Of a stretch of 64,000 nucleotides of DNA, positions 34,425 through 46,120 are shown piece by piece (positions within the stretch are counted from its first letter, which is position 1; each line of letters opens with the position of its first letter). The notes under the pieces were generated by a model. It made no database searches, was not told where the DNA came from, and saw nothing but the letters and a program-made list of their open reading frames with translations. Location of the stretch: NCBI GenBank assembly GCA_037903475.1, contig JBAJFG010000341.1, forward strand, positions 62,001 through 126,000, given 5' to 3'. Origin of the DNA: Ancylostoma caninum. Lineage: Eukaryota > Nematoda > Chromadorea > Rhabditida > Ancylostomatidae. The position numbers and the translations under genes are program-made.

Positions 34425-35455
34425 CATCAAGTCTTCGCACGGAATTTGCTACCTGTTACAGTACAAAAAACGCTAGAGAATGTCTTTTTCGCTTGAGAAA
34501 AGCTTCCAAGACTTTTCGACTGTTCAACTGATATCTCGACTGTTAAACCGCATCATCGAGAAGCTTATGGAGCTGCGTAGTCTAAAACTTTGCTTAGAAA
34601 GTAAAAGAAAGGGAGCTTCGGGTAGATCCTTGCACATTCACTGCTCTCAGAATCGATCTTTGGAATTTTTCTTTGGTGGAGCTTGAATTCATCATTCATT
34701 GAGTGGTGCTTGCGAAAATGACCTAGCACTACGGAAAAGATCAACTTTGCCTGTAGCATATCCATAGGAAGGAATAATTCCTGCAAATGGAGAACTAGGG
34801 CGTTGGGGATCACCTGATAACACCTCAAGACAAATTAGTTAGTCATAGACGTGCTCTCCGAGTTTCGACTACATGGTTGCAAAATACGAATGATGTTCAA
34901 AATTGCAAAATATGAATGATGTCCATGTTAGAAAAATTTTTGAAATGGTAAAGTCCAAGTCATTGATCATATCTATATGGTTGCTGAGATAGATTCTGCG
35001 TGATGAAAGCGGAAAATCAGGCGGTGGTTTCTAACTACCAATATTACTTGAAGAAGCTTTCAGCATAGTCGACAAATTTTAGCCACATTCTTGATTATTT
35101 ATACGTTTTGGCATTATTAGTGCGTATATACTGCTGACGGTGGATTTCCTTGTTGCATGGTGAATGCGATTTTGGCATCCCAGCACCAAAAGTTCCGAAC
35201 TACTTCAAATAACAGCGCATTACCCGCTCCATACTGTGGAGTCCGCGTCTTCTGCACACCTTCAACGCCCTTCTGCCGCGCGCGACGTTTCCGGCGGCAA
35301 GGCTCGGTTCGTGAGACACCCTACATTAGCTGATAACATCTGATGCCGATATGGGCAGCTCCTACACGACACCCGCAATTATAGGTGCGAGCGATGTGCG
35401 AGAGAGGTGCGAGGAATTCTCGAGCGCACCTCTTGACCGTCACCCTATTTGAGGA
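34425..35455 (+). repeat. Dispersed repeat, copy B
   Basis: This 1-kb copy is continuous where copy A (1080-1536 plus 2586-2968) is split. It contains AAAAGCTTCC, GTTGCAAAATACGAATGATG (followed at once by a partial second copy of that string), AAGTCCAAGTCATTGATCAT and CTTCTGCCGCGCGCGACGTT. It ends CGCACCTCTTGACCGTCACC. No protein was recognised. Confidence 0.6.
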
Positions 35456-35761
35456 GATGTTACAGACTGAAAGCAACTGAGACAGAGAAATTATGCTGCT
35501 TATGGAGAGGTTGGATCGAGGGCAAGACAGTAGTAACGTGCAAAGCAATGCCCGAAGTTATGCTTGGTACGTGGAGTGAATATTTAAGGACTCAGCCTCG
35601 GTAAGAAAGGGCTTCATCTGAGCCTTCTCTCACCTCTACTGACAGAGGGCTCTGATAAACGGAACATTTCAGGTCTCATTTTGCACAAATCATCCATGAT
35701 TTTATGAAACAGTATAGGATCAAAGTTCTGTCACCTATAAGCTAACGAATTTAGGCAAAAA

Positions 35762-35843
35762 TCTATGTTCATGAAGAAAATCGTTGTCACGAAGAAAGAA
35801 GTGCAGATTTCTTCGTGACAACGATTTTCTTCATGAACATAGA
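35762..35843. repeat. Perfect 36-bp-stem hairpin
   Basis: The arms 35762-35797 and 35808-35843 are exact reverse complements over 36 bp, with a 10-base loop GAAGTGCAGA. The arm begins TCTATGTTCATGAAG. The match stops abruptly on both sides. It lies about 150 bp beyond the possible polyadenylation signal of the minus-strand exon at 36012-36257. Such a perfect stem could be a foldback insertion, a hairpin-RNA source or a repair artefact. Confidence 0.95.
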
Positions 35844-35994
35844 AAACCCAACTCAAATATATTATTTGAAAGTATGCTCTGCAAAGGCGTTCTCTGTAGA
35901 AAAAGCAGGCTTGGTTGACTTATCTGATGGAGGCGACCATTGAAAAAAAAACTGATATGTTCCAAAACACTGTTGATACCTCATAGTTGACAAA

Positions 35995-36000
35995 TTTATT
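35995..36000 (-). terminator. Possible polyadenylation signal
   Basis: AATAAA on the minus strand, 12 bases downstream of the TAA stop that ends the candidate exon at 36012. The position fits a compact nematode 3-prime untranslated region. Confidence 0.35.
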
Positions 36001-36011
36001 TCTCCTGCTGT

Positions 36012-36257
36012 TTATGCTCCTTGCAACATCCTGCTGATGCTATCATTCATGGATCTGATATGAGATGAGTTTCTCAGACTCAGCGTGGGATCCGGAAACA
36101 ACACATTATAATCTTGCAATCCAATCACGAGGTGTGTTGCAGATTTTCGACAACGGGATCTGAAATCGACTGCCATGTGAGTTGAGCAAATCCGAATTTC
36201 ATGGATCGAATATTTGTTTACTACATTAGTGGATGTTTTGCAAGCGTTTTCACTCAA
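36012..36257 (-). CDS. Candidate terminal exon, unrecognised
   Basis: An 81-codon minus frame with varied third positions and a balanced composition, containing TNVVNKYSIHEIRICSTHMA and DYNVLFPDPTLSLRNSSH. It ends TAA, with AATAAA just downstream. The nominal first codon is TTG, so this should be a last exon rather than a complete gene. An internal TTTCAG at about 36165 gives an alternative 3-prime splice site. No domain was recognised. Confidence 0.35.
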   Translation of the reverse strand: MSENACKTSTNVVNKYSIHEIRICSTHMAVDFRSRCRKSATHLVIGLQDYNVLFPDPTLSLRNSSHIRSMNDSISRMLQGA

Positions 36258-36597
36258 ATTATTATCTCACTCAGCCATAGATTCAGACATTCTGTATTTG
36301 AACATCGTGGAATTGCTATAAGCAGGGTAAACACTGATAACTTCGTTTTTCTGATTGTGGTAGGGTAAGCGCTATACCAGATGCGATTTTAGATAAGCTA
36401 TGTCCATTTAAGCCGGTTTAGGATTGATGGCCTATCCATAAAACAAAGCAGGAAAATGAGAAGAACTAAAAAAGGCTATTGAATGGTAAAAATAGTTCGA
36501 AGGAATAACGTAATTGTGCGTGAAGTATCACCCAATTTATCATTACTATCAGCAATAACTGGGCATATCCAAAATTGGAACCCAAAAGATGCAACTA

Positions 36598-36853
36598 CTC
36601 GGAACCCCAGAGCAAGTGCCTGATCGCAACTGGGACTTGCTGAATCCAAGGCTTGGCGACAACTTTCCTTTACCTTTTCTCGCCGACAAGCTGTCGATCC
36701 GAAGCATGTTGCTAGGCAATCAGTCGTTGGTTTTGCAAGTTCCCAACAACATTGAGCCGGCAACTTGTCGACAAGAAAAGTTAAAACAAGTTGTCAGCAA
36801 GCAAGATTCAGATGCATCACATGTATCAGACAACTTGCATTCTGAGCTCCGAG
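36598..36853. mobile_element. 256-bp TA-flanked element with GCAAGTTGTC repeats
   Basis: The ends are CTCGGAACCCCAGAGCAAGT and, inverted, CTCGGAGCTCAGAATGCAAG, next to TA on each side (36596-36597 and 36854-36855). GACAACTT or its complement AAGTTGTC recurs at least five times inside, in both orientations. The 94-codon plus frame and 95-codon minus frame over it are by-products. Its CTCGGA start links it to the elements at 45318, 18929 and 56769. Confidence 0.8.
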
Positions 36854-36999
36854 TAGCAGAATTCGAAAAGTAAAACTCGTATCTGGAATAGGGAAGGATG
36901 CATACGAGGAACCTGTCGCTTTGTTCGGCATTCAGATGATAAACCCTATAGAATTGAGCGTTCTCTGAACAACTCGTGCGTATAGATTGAGCAAAATAC

Positions 37000-38490
37000 A
37001 TCAGGTGGAATTTGTTAAGTTGCTGTACTTTCCCAAGTGCACTCAGTACAGTGATTGCACTCTAGGACAGGTAGTGGTTTACGAGTATTCCGTGAGGCTG
37101 CCGTTCACCTAGATTGCGATGACGTCGGGTTGTATTCTGAACTTGGGATCTCGACGTCGCCGAGTGAAACGCTGGCGTTGCTGACGTTCACAATGCTTGC
37201 AGGGTTTTACTGCAATGAAGAAGTATCAGCTACAAAAGCACTCAAGTGATTTACGTCCAGAAATGAGCCTGCAAGGTTTTTTTCTTCCACATGGATAACC
37301 ATATAAGAAGTAAAAGCGGAGACATTCATTCGAGTGAACAGGGGATGCCAAGGAAATGTTTTAAAATCTCATAACAAAACTGAGTCAAAACATACTAACA
37401 CTACCCAGCCAATTTCAAGAACCTAGTTATTCCACAGGGTATACGGGCACAACCAGTGTTGTTCTGGGCAGATAATCATATTCTTGATTATGTTAGATGG
37501 AAGTCATACGTAAATATAGTATCTGGAGTACTCACCAGTAGAGTGCAGAGGCTGGAGAGGGGGATGGGAGAGGTGACAAGGAAGAGGCCGGAACAAAACC
37601 TGGGTCACTCGCTGACCCTGAGCTGTAACCCTAAAGATAAAGCCGCTGAAGAATCAGCTCTAGATTCAAAAATCTATGATAAAGTGAAAAGAATACTAAG
37701 AAAACCAACAAGGGAAAGATAACATCGACAACAAGGAAAGAACTTTATCATGCTACTCATAGATGCATAGACGATATCCTTCATGTTTCTGGCAATATAG
37801 GAAATTTTGAAAGTAGCCTGAAGGAAATGTAGCACCCCTCACTGAGCATAGAGAATACTAGTGGAAAGGTTGGATAAACCAACTTTCTGTCTTTCAGATT
37901 AACAATAGATGGTGATCCAGTTAATTATACTCTGCACAATAAAATGGATTGCTACAGTGTCATTAGGTATCCTAATATTGCTTCCAACATTCCCAATTAC
38001 ATAGTTACCAATACTTTTACAGCCGAGGTAATAAGAATCAGTAGTGCTTGCTATTAGTACGTAGACTTCAGAAGTAGAATTGTAGATCTATACATCTCGG
38101 ATCTACGGTAAATGGTGAGAACGGATGGATCTCATCAGCAGTAGTCAGAACGTTGTGTCATACTTACAGAAATAAGCCTATTGTTATGAAAAAACTAGAC
38201 GGTGTACCCGGCTTCGCTCGGGTGTTCAATTCTCCAGGCCATTTAAAGCCGATGCCAACACATGTTGAACAACAATCTTTGTTGAACCAAAAAATTCTTT
38301 GTTCATCATTTGGTGATCGGCTTAAAGGCAGCAGGAGCAGAAATTCTCGACTGTGAGCTGCGCGATGTGCTCATTCGTGTCTCTTCGCCACCTCAACCTC
38401 CTCCCTATGTAAGCACGCAGAAGCTCATCAGTTGTACTATCTCAATAACACGAAGTTTGGATCATTTCAAATGATTATTCGCACTGCATT
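37000..38490. other. No supported gene
   Basis: An 88-codon plus frame at 37456-37722 (ending KRILRKPTRER) is unrecognised. A short hairpin ACCCGGCTTCGCTCGGGT lies near 38206. Nothing else was found up to the palindrome boundary. Confidence 0.3.
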
Positions 38491-40914
38491 GGTGGTTGGA
38501 TGGGAAATATGTAATGTGCAGACTTGATTCACCTGGAAATATGGAAGCAATCCATAAACGAAGAAATAAGAAAACCATATCCCTTTTATTATATGAAAAC
38601 CAATCATTACGAGATCGCAAGTTCTCGTTTGAAGTCATCTTTCACTCTTCAAAAAATACAACAGTTGTCGCTGTAGGTAAAGAGAAATACAGCCAGGAAA
38701 TAACTTCCTCGTTCTTCAACATAAATCACCTTGAATAAGTCATAACTTGAGAGTTTTCTGCAGACCTCGCATGAGCACTTAGCTGTATTGAAATATAGCA
38801 AGTGGAAACGATTAATAACAGGGAGTAGTATAGGCTACTACGATCTCGAGAAGGCACAGCTTCGGCGATTTCTCTGCTCACTCGTGAATCTAACCATTTT
38901 TCTTCGAAATTTTCCTTGCTCCTTGTTGAACTTTTTGATAAATATCTTACGCGTTCACCTTGATCAACTCGCCCCCCGATGACCTTTGAGTATGCAAACC
39001 GACCGCCAGCAATCCTCCCATTTGTCCCTCTCGCGGGTCAGAGTTGTCCAATGGATTCTGTCTATTCGAAAGACGCGGAGCATTATTTCTTTCTTCGAAG
39101 GATTCCATGAAGAAGTCTGACCATCGTGTCGCCGATCTACCTTTTATGCGCTTGATGGATCCAGTAGCTGATGACTCTTGTTCAACGGTCGTCCATATAC
39201 ATAAACTATTTCCAAACGGCCTTTAACCCTGTTTCAAGAGACGGGTCTGTAACAGTCTGCTAACCAGAGTTGGCGTCTGAAGCCGTTGATCTCATCGATT
39301 GGGCACGCCTAGACTCGCTAGCCAACACTGCAAACGTGGCGGGAAGGCAGCACAACTTGGAGCGATCCGCCTCCCGGCTCCATACGACCCTGTCAATTAC
39401 GGGGTTTTCCTCACTTGTGTGACTGCTGACTTACATTATTGGAACCAGCGTGGCAAGAAGACCATGAACCTGTTATCTTCTTATATAAATCATGGTAGTG
39501 CAACAGAATTTTCTAGAGCGCAGGCGTAGGGGGGACTAGAACATTATCGCATGCGCTCGCATAACATGAGGCTCAATTATAGACTGTGTCTCGCGAGGAT
39601 GCGAAGCTGACGAAACATTTGGCTGATGTTTCGTCATCGGTGAACAGACGTAGTGGAAGTCGGGTGCATTCAGGATTTCGCGGTGGGACCAGCGGCTAGC
39701 GGTCTCGAGCCCGCCGGGGGAGACAGTGTTTGCAACGATTTGACGTTGCATAGCAGCATTGTACGGAGCAGAGTACCCGCTCTATTGGAACTTTATTGTT
39801 GACTGCACTCCAATTTTGAAACACTGGACGATAATCACCTTGCATGCCGTGGAGTGTTAGCATTCACTCTGTTTCCTCACTTGGGTATATGTTTATTGCG
39901 CACCTCTCACAGGGGTTCCCATGGGGATTATGCAGGCTGAGGATCCATTTGTCTTTGAGAAGGGCAGTACAATCAAATACACGGGATGAACACAGAACGC
40001 TTCATTATAAGCAGTTGTGACACTTCCTGAAACCAGTTGTGCAATTGATCAACTTTCTATTAGAAAAGTATTTCCTAACTTTCTTCCATCTCTGGTAGTT
40101 TTACACCGGCGGTTTCCGCCTGATTTCCTGTGAAAGTCCGTGTAAATCGTGTATTTATCGAAATTCCACCAGTTTCCAGGTAAATTCCGGTTAAATCTCG
40201 TGTAAATCGTGCATTCTCAAAACTACCGGCGGATTTCGCCTAAATGTCGCGTAAATTCCTGTTAAATCTGGTCGACCGGCGGATTTCTCTTAAATTCCGC
40301 CTAAATCCCGGGTAAAATCGGACAGTGGTGGATGACGCGAGAATTTTTGCAACCCTTCGAGTAATGATGTGCGACACTAAACTTCAACTTGAACTTCATG
40401 TTTCAGCGTTTAGTGTGCTATTTGAAATGCTTTCTTTACATTGCAGGCTGATCCTGTACAGTGCCCCTTGTTTTTTGTGGAAATAATCCTAAGATGTTCC
40501 CAGCTCACTTAGATGGCTCCATACCGGTGATTTTCGCTAGAACTTCTGGGAGAAAATGTAAAATTAATCAGAATTTACGTGGAACTTAAACGAAAACTAG
40601 CGAAATTGCACACAATGTACCTAACTAGGAACCAACGACCTAGAATATCCAGATTGGGGATATATTTAAAAAATTTCCTTAGTAACAAATTTCTTTCTAA
40701 AAATGAACAAAATTACGGAATAAAAGTGAAAAAAATTGTACAAAATTAAGTACATAGAGTGATTAATAAATAACTAAAAAACTTGTGATTAGGCAAATTG
40801 AAGGATGAGTAGGCCAAACAGAATAAAATTAATGAGATGCTGAAGTGAACGAGCCCATAAAACAAAATGCTGAACTATCTGAAAATTTTAAACTCTCACT
40901 TACACATACTTCAT
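38491..40914 (+). repeat. Left arm of a 5.4-kb inverted repeat
   Basis: This 2,424-bp arm is matched in reverse complement by 41455-43878 with no length difference: every checked position pair sums to 82369. In the parts I compared there are two differences, at 38694 (C versus T) and 40170 (C versus T). The outermost bases are GGTGGTTGGATGG. Short frames inside (38496-38738, 39299-39529 and 39536-39751 minus) are duplicated in the other arm and do not resemble known proteins. A degenerate ACCGGCGG(A/T)TT repeat fills 40104-40325. Confidence 0.97.
40104..40325. repeat. Degenerate ACCGGCGG repeat block (left arm)
   Basis: ACCGGCGG(T/A)TT(T/C)C-GCCT followed by AAATTCC or AAATCGTG is repeated several times with variation. 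The same block occurs in reverse in the right arm at 42044-42265, and a single copy occurs at 40977 in the spacer. Confidence 0.6.
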
Positions 40915-41454
40915 AATATAGTAATCAGTGCACCCGCACTCTTTGTAAATCTCAAGAGTAATCTCTGGTGTTCGCACACCGGCGGTTTCCGCCTGAATTC
41001 CTAGGAAACTCCGCTTGAATTGCTCGGAAAAGTGTGAAGAATCCTGGAGGAGAATAGACGGAATATAGTGGAATTCCACAGGAAATTTAGCCGGAATTTA
41101 CAAGAATTCAGGTGAAAACGAGCAAGTACGCGTTGAAACATGAACAACGGAGAAATACGTTTGATCATGACCCAACATGAGCGCTCACGGACAACACCGG
41201 CTCTCTCTGGCGTTGCAACCAAAAATTCGCCGAACGTGTTTTACCACGTGGCTGCGGTGAAGAAGCATACAAATACCACACTTCAGCTTATCCTAAAGCA
41301 ACGGTTGGAAGCTCTAACATATTGGAGTTGTTGCTTCGTATAACAGCAAGGTCGCCTTTTGTGCCTTCAACATGGGTAAATTTTATAATATGCATATTTG
41401 CTCCCGATTTTGCAATCGAGTGCACCAAAGCGTTCATCTGAGCAAATCAAGGAA
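40915..41454. other. 540-bp single-copy spacer of the inverted repeat
   Basis: Flanked on both sides by the palindrome arms. It includes one more copy of CACCGGCGGTTTCCGCCTGA at 40977, matching the repeat block in the arms. The frames at 41001-41222 (minus) and 41140-41343 (plus) are unrecognised. A unique spacer shows the palindrome is not simply one sequence read twice through a missing sequencing adaptor, though misassembly is not excluded. Confidence 0.8.
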
Positions 41455-43878
41455 ATGAAGTATGTGTAAGTGAGAGTTTAAAATTTTCAGATAGTTCAGC
41501 ATTTTGTTTTATGGGCTCGTTCACTTCAGCATCTCATTAATTTTATTCTGTTTGGCCTACTCATCCTTCAATTTGCCTAATCACAAGTTTTTTAGTTATT
41601 TATTAATCACTCTATGTACTTAATTTTGTACAATTTTTTTCACTTTTATTCCGTAATTTTGTTCATTTTTAGAAAGAAATTTGTTACTAAGGAAATTTTT
41701 TAAATATATCCCCAATCTGGATATTCTAGGTCGTTGGTTCCTAGTTAGGTACATTGTGTGCAATTTCGCTAGTTTTCGTTTAAGTTCCACGTAAATTCTG
41801 ATTAATTTTACATTTTCTCCCAGAAGTTCTAGCGAAAATCACCGGTATGGAGCCATCTAAGTGAGCTGGGAACATCTTAGGATTATTTCCACAAAAAACA
41901 AGGGGCACTGTACAGGATCAGCCTGCAATGTAAAGAAAGCATTTCAAATAGCACACTAAACGCTGAAACATGAAGTTCAAGTTGAAGTTTAGTGTCGCAC
42001 ATCATTACTCGAAGGGTTGCAAAAATTCTCGCGTCATCCACCACTGTCCGATTTTACCCGGGATTTAGGCGGAATTTAAGAGAAATCCGCCGGTCGACCA
42101 GATTTAACAGGAATTTACGCGACATTTAGGCGAAATCCGCCGGTAGTTTTGAGAATGCACGATTTACACGAGATTTAACCGGAATTTACCTGGAAACTAG
42201 TGGAATTTCGATAAATACACGATTTACACGGACTTTCACAGGAAATCAGGCGGAAACCGCCGGTGTAAAACTACCAGAGATGGAAGAAAGTTAGGAAATA
42301 CTTTTCTAATAGAAAGTTGATCAATTGCACAACTGGTTTCAGGAAGTGTCACAACTGCTTATAATGAAGCGTTCTGTGTTCATCCCGTGTATTTGATTGT
42401 ACTGCCCTTCTCAAAGACAAATGGATCCTCAGCCTGCATAATCCCCATGGGAACCCCTGTGAGAGGTGCGCAATAAACATATACCCAAGTGAGGAAACAG
42501 AGTGAATGCTAACACTCCACGGCATGCAAGGTGATTATCGTCCAGTGTTTCAAAATTGGAGTGCAGTCAACAATAAAGTTCCAATAGAGCGGGTACTCTG
42601 CTCCGTACAATGCTGCTATGCAACGTCAAATCGTTGCAAACACTGTCTCCCCCGGCGGGCTCGAGACCGCTAGCCGCTGGTCCCACCGCGAAATCCTGAA
42701 TGCACCCGACTTCCACTACGTCTGTTCACCGATGACGAAACATCAGCCAAATGTTTCGTCAGCTTCGCATCCTCGCGAGACACAGTCTATAATTGAGCCT
42801 CATGTTATGCGAGCGCATGCGATAATGTTCTAGTCCCCCCTACGCCTGCGCTCTAGAAAATTCTGTTGCACTACCATGATTTATATAAGAAGATAACAGG
42901 TTCATGGTCTTCTTGCCACGCTGGTTCCAATAATGTAAGTCAGCAGTCACACAAGTGAGGAAAACCCCGTAATTGACAGGGTCGTATGGAGCCGGGAGGC
43001 GGATCGCTCCAAGTTGTGCTGCCTTCCCGCCACGTTTGCAGTGTTGGCTAGCGAGTCTAGGCGTGCCCAATCGATGAGATCAACGGCTTCAGACGCCAAC
43101 TCTGGTTAGCAGACTGTTACAGACCCGTCTCTTGAAACAGGGTTAAAGGCCGTTTGGAAATAGTTTATGTATATGGACGACCGTTGAACAAGAGTCATCA
43201 GCTACTGGATCCATCAAGCGCATAAAAGGTAGATCGGCGACACGATGGTCAGACTTCTTCATGGAATCCTTCGAAGAAAGAAATAATGCTCCGCGTCTTT
43301 CGAATAGACAGAATCCATTGGACAACTCTGACCCGCGAGAGGGACAAATGGGAGGATTGCTGGCGGTCGGTTTGCATACTCAAAGGTCATCGGGGGGCGA
43401 GTTGATCAAGGTGAACGCGTAAGATATTTATCAAAAAGTTCAACAAGGAGCAAGGAAAATTTCGAAGAAAAATGGTTAGATTCACGAGTGAGCAGAGAAA
43501 TCGCCGAAGCTGTGCCTTCTCGAGATCGTAGTAGCCTATACTACTCCCTGTTATTAATCGTTTCCACTTGCTATATTTCAATACAGCTAAGTGCTCATGC
43601 GAGGTCTGCAGAAAACTCTCAAGTTATGACTTATTCAAGGTGATTTATGTTGAAGAACGAGGAAGTTATTTCCTAGCTGTATTTCTCTTTACCTACAGCG
43701 ACAACTGTTGTATTTTTTGAAGAGTGAAAGATGACTTCAAACGAGAACTTGCGATCTCGTAATGATTGGTTTTCATATAATAAAAGGGATATGGTTTTCT
43801 TATTTCTTCGTTTATGGATTGCTTCCATATTTCCAGGTGAATCAAGTCTGCACATTACATATTTCCCATCCAACCACC
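41455..43878 (-). repeat. Right arm of the 5.4-kb inverted repeat
   Basis: Exact-length reverse complement of 38491-40914. At 43675 (pairing with 38694) the change creates an earlier stop in the minus-strand frame that runs to 38738 in the left arm. Immediately outside the arms the sequences differ (GCATT to the left, TCAAT to the right), and no target-site duplication is evident. Confidence 0.97.
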
Positions 43879-45317
43879 TCAATAGATCTGAACTCTACCA
43901 CCAAATAGCCCATAATTATGGTAGCAGACACAAGCCCTCATTTGAAACGGAGTTCAACCTCGTTTGAAACAGTGACATGGCATTTTTGTTTGTTATCGAA
44001 AAATAAGCGAAGACAAATATTGAATATCATCATGCAGCTCCCGCTACACTGACGCTGAAATGTTTGATAATATGGCGGCCTCGGATATCGTCAAACTTAC
44101 CCCTTGCCAAATGTAGTTATTTCCAAAAAGCGTAAGGAGAAACACAACATATGAGGTTTTTTTTCATGAAGCCATCGTTCCGGAAACCAAGCAATCTTAG
44201 AAATCCAGTGGGTGGAAGGGTTAAGAGCCAAAATCACTGAAATATTCATACAACTTCAGGTCTCCCGCGAACTGTTTCAGACGTTCCACTTAGATAGGAG
44301 ATCGTTCCACTCTTTATTCATTGGAATCACTGTGTAAGCCGATTTCTTGGACGCTCTCAGCCATTTGAAAATGCAGCATGGCAAAACAGGATTGTTTTGA
44401 AAATGGGCGATAGCTCTGCGATTGCAGTAAGCACCAACCATTCAGAAACTTCCCATTTTATCTGCAGTTATTGGAAGTGATGAATGGTAGCAAACAAATA
44501 AAAGAGTGTGTATCCGAGGAAAAACCAGCAAACTAAAACAAATAAAAGAAGCGAAAGTTTTCATAGTGTTACCGTAGTTATGGGCCATCCTGTAACTTTC
44601 AAGAAAATGAAAGCTTTTGACAATAAGTTGATGCGGTTTTTCTCAACTCAGTTTCTTACAAGTATTTGAACTGAGTCCGATAGCAAGTCTTAGGTTATCT
44701 TCTAGCTTTTGTTTTGCTCTTTACGAACATTATGACCAGTGTCCCCAATTCTTGCAACGTACTTCTCATTTTCTGTAGCATTACAATAGTGGAATGAATG
44801 CAGCTCAAGCTGCTGAAGATGTTAACACCGTTTAAATGGAAGCCATTACTGTTGAAGGGACAACGCACAAGTGGATGTCTGTTTGGAGAGGTCGATTATG
44901 GTTTGGAAGATGCACCTTGTTCTGAATCCACAGTTCGTAGTGTTACGAAACGATTTTTCGCAAGGACTTGCTCTAGATGTGAAGAAGAAAAACTAAGAAT
45001 ATTAACTTTTAGAAAAACCTAAGTTTAACTGGTCCACTACGTGAAAATATACTGAATGCTCAGGAAAACCGCACGAACATATGCTCCAACCTAGTAATTG
45101 GAACATAACTCACGGGGCCAGGTTTCTATTATAAGTATGATAAGCATGATCACCGGCGCAGTTGTGCTAAACAAATGAGCTAACAATCTTTTTCGGGAGC
45201 GATTCCCAAAGAGTTTCCTGAGAAACCTACATTGTTTTGTGTTCTTGTCCATTGTTTACTCGCAACATCATCTCACAATTCTTGTTACAATCTTGTTACG
45301 GCAGTGGCTTATCAGAA
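43879..45317. other. No supported feature
   Basis: A 74-codon plus frame at 44798-45022 is unrecognised. No paired repeats were found. Confidence 0.3.
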
Positions 45318-45866
45318 CTCGGACAATTTTTCGGATGGACCGCAGCAGATAACCGGAAGAACCGACAGGTGACTCACGGTTTTTTTCGGTTTCCTGCTGT
45401 GTTTCTTCCGAATGGCTGTTGCGGTCCTTCCGAGCAGCTGCTGCGGTCCTTCCGAATGGCTACGGGGATGTGCGCGCCAAATTCGCAGAAGTGCGTTAAG
45501 CAACCAGCTTACTTCCGTGAGACCACCACCCGGCCATACCCACAGGCAAAAATGACAACCTCGCTGAGGGTCGATGGCTTTACGGTCCGATATAATCATG
45601 AAGCCAATTTCCCATCTGAAGTTCGAAACCACTGAATTTTTGGTGGACGCAACAAAAATGAGCACCGTATGAAAGAAAGAAGAATATGATAAAGCTCACT
45701 CTCTCTCCTGCATTCTGCTGCGGTCCTTCTGCACTCGGAAGAACCGCAGCAGAAAACATTCTGCTGCGGTCCTTCTGGGAATTTTTATCTCTCCGGCCCT
45801 CTCTCTCTTCTTAATCACGTGAGCGTGATCTCTTTCTGCTGCGGTCCTTCCGACATTTTGTCCGAG
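45318..45866. mobile_element. 549-bp element with CTGCTGCGGTCCTTC repeats
   Basis: The ends are CTCGGACAATTTTTCGGA and, inverted, CTCGGACAAAATGTCGGA; both are followed by a GGACCGCAGCAG copy. The motif CTGCTGCGGTCCTTC or its complement occurs about eight times, clustered at both sides. No TA flank is preserved (A on the right, AA on the left). The 132-codon plus and 117-codon minus frames over it are by-products. No transposase is present. Confidence 0.78.
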
Positions 45867-46120
45867 AAAGTGTGAGGGATTGAGGGGGGGGGGCGTGGGA
45901 AATAAGCTGGGGTCTCCGCTGATTTTGGGACCCAGGCGGAAAAATAAATATGATAAACTTATTGATTACAATAAAAAATAACCAATGAAAATCATTTTGA
46001 AAATAATAGTAGAAAAAAAAATAATTAAAAATGAACTGATACAAGGTTTTCATTTGTGGTGTAAAGTAATTTCAGAACAAAATCGAGCTCGTCCCCCCCC
46101 CTTTTCTGATCCAGCCACTG
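45867..46120. mobile_element. hAT-type miniature element, copy 2
   Basis: Aligns in reverse with the element at 13484-13749: GGGGGCGTGGGA, then TGGGGTCTCCGC, GACCCAG, an AT-rich centre, GTAAAGTAATTTC and a C9 tract, ending in GCCACTG at 46120. The left terminus is degraded where it abuts the end of the preceding element, so no 8-bp duplication can be read. Confidence 0.75.

Noticed and set aside
36476..36873. 94- and 95-codon frames on opposite strands
   Set aside because: Both cover the 256-bp TA-flanked element and are explained by its inverted repeats.
38320..38335. TTAAAGGCAGCA as a fourth copy of the TTAA element end
   Set aside because: Similarity stops after 12 bases (next is GGAGC rather than CCCAC), and no right end follows.
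39610..39645. Hammerhead motif at CTGACGAAACATTT
   Set aside because: It is a simple 11-bp hairpin (TGACGAAACAT with its complement). The second core strand GAAA in the right place is missing.
39600..39760. tRNA-derived short element suggested by GGTCTCGAGCC in the palindrome arm
   Set aside because: It loosely resembles a B box, but no A box at proper spacing or tRNA fold could be drawn.
45237..45665. 132-codon plus and 117-codon minus frames
   Set aside because: Both are driven by CTGCTGCGGTCCTTC repeats of a transposable element.
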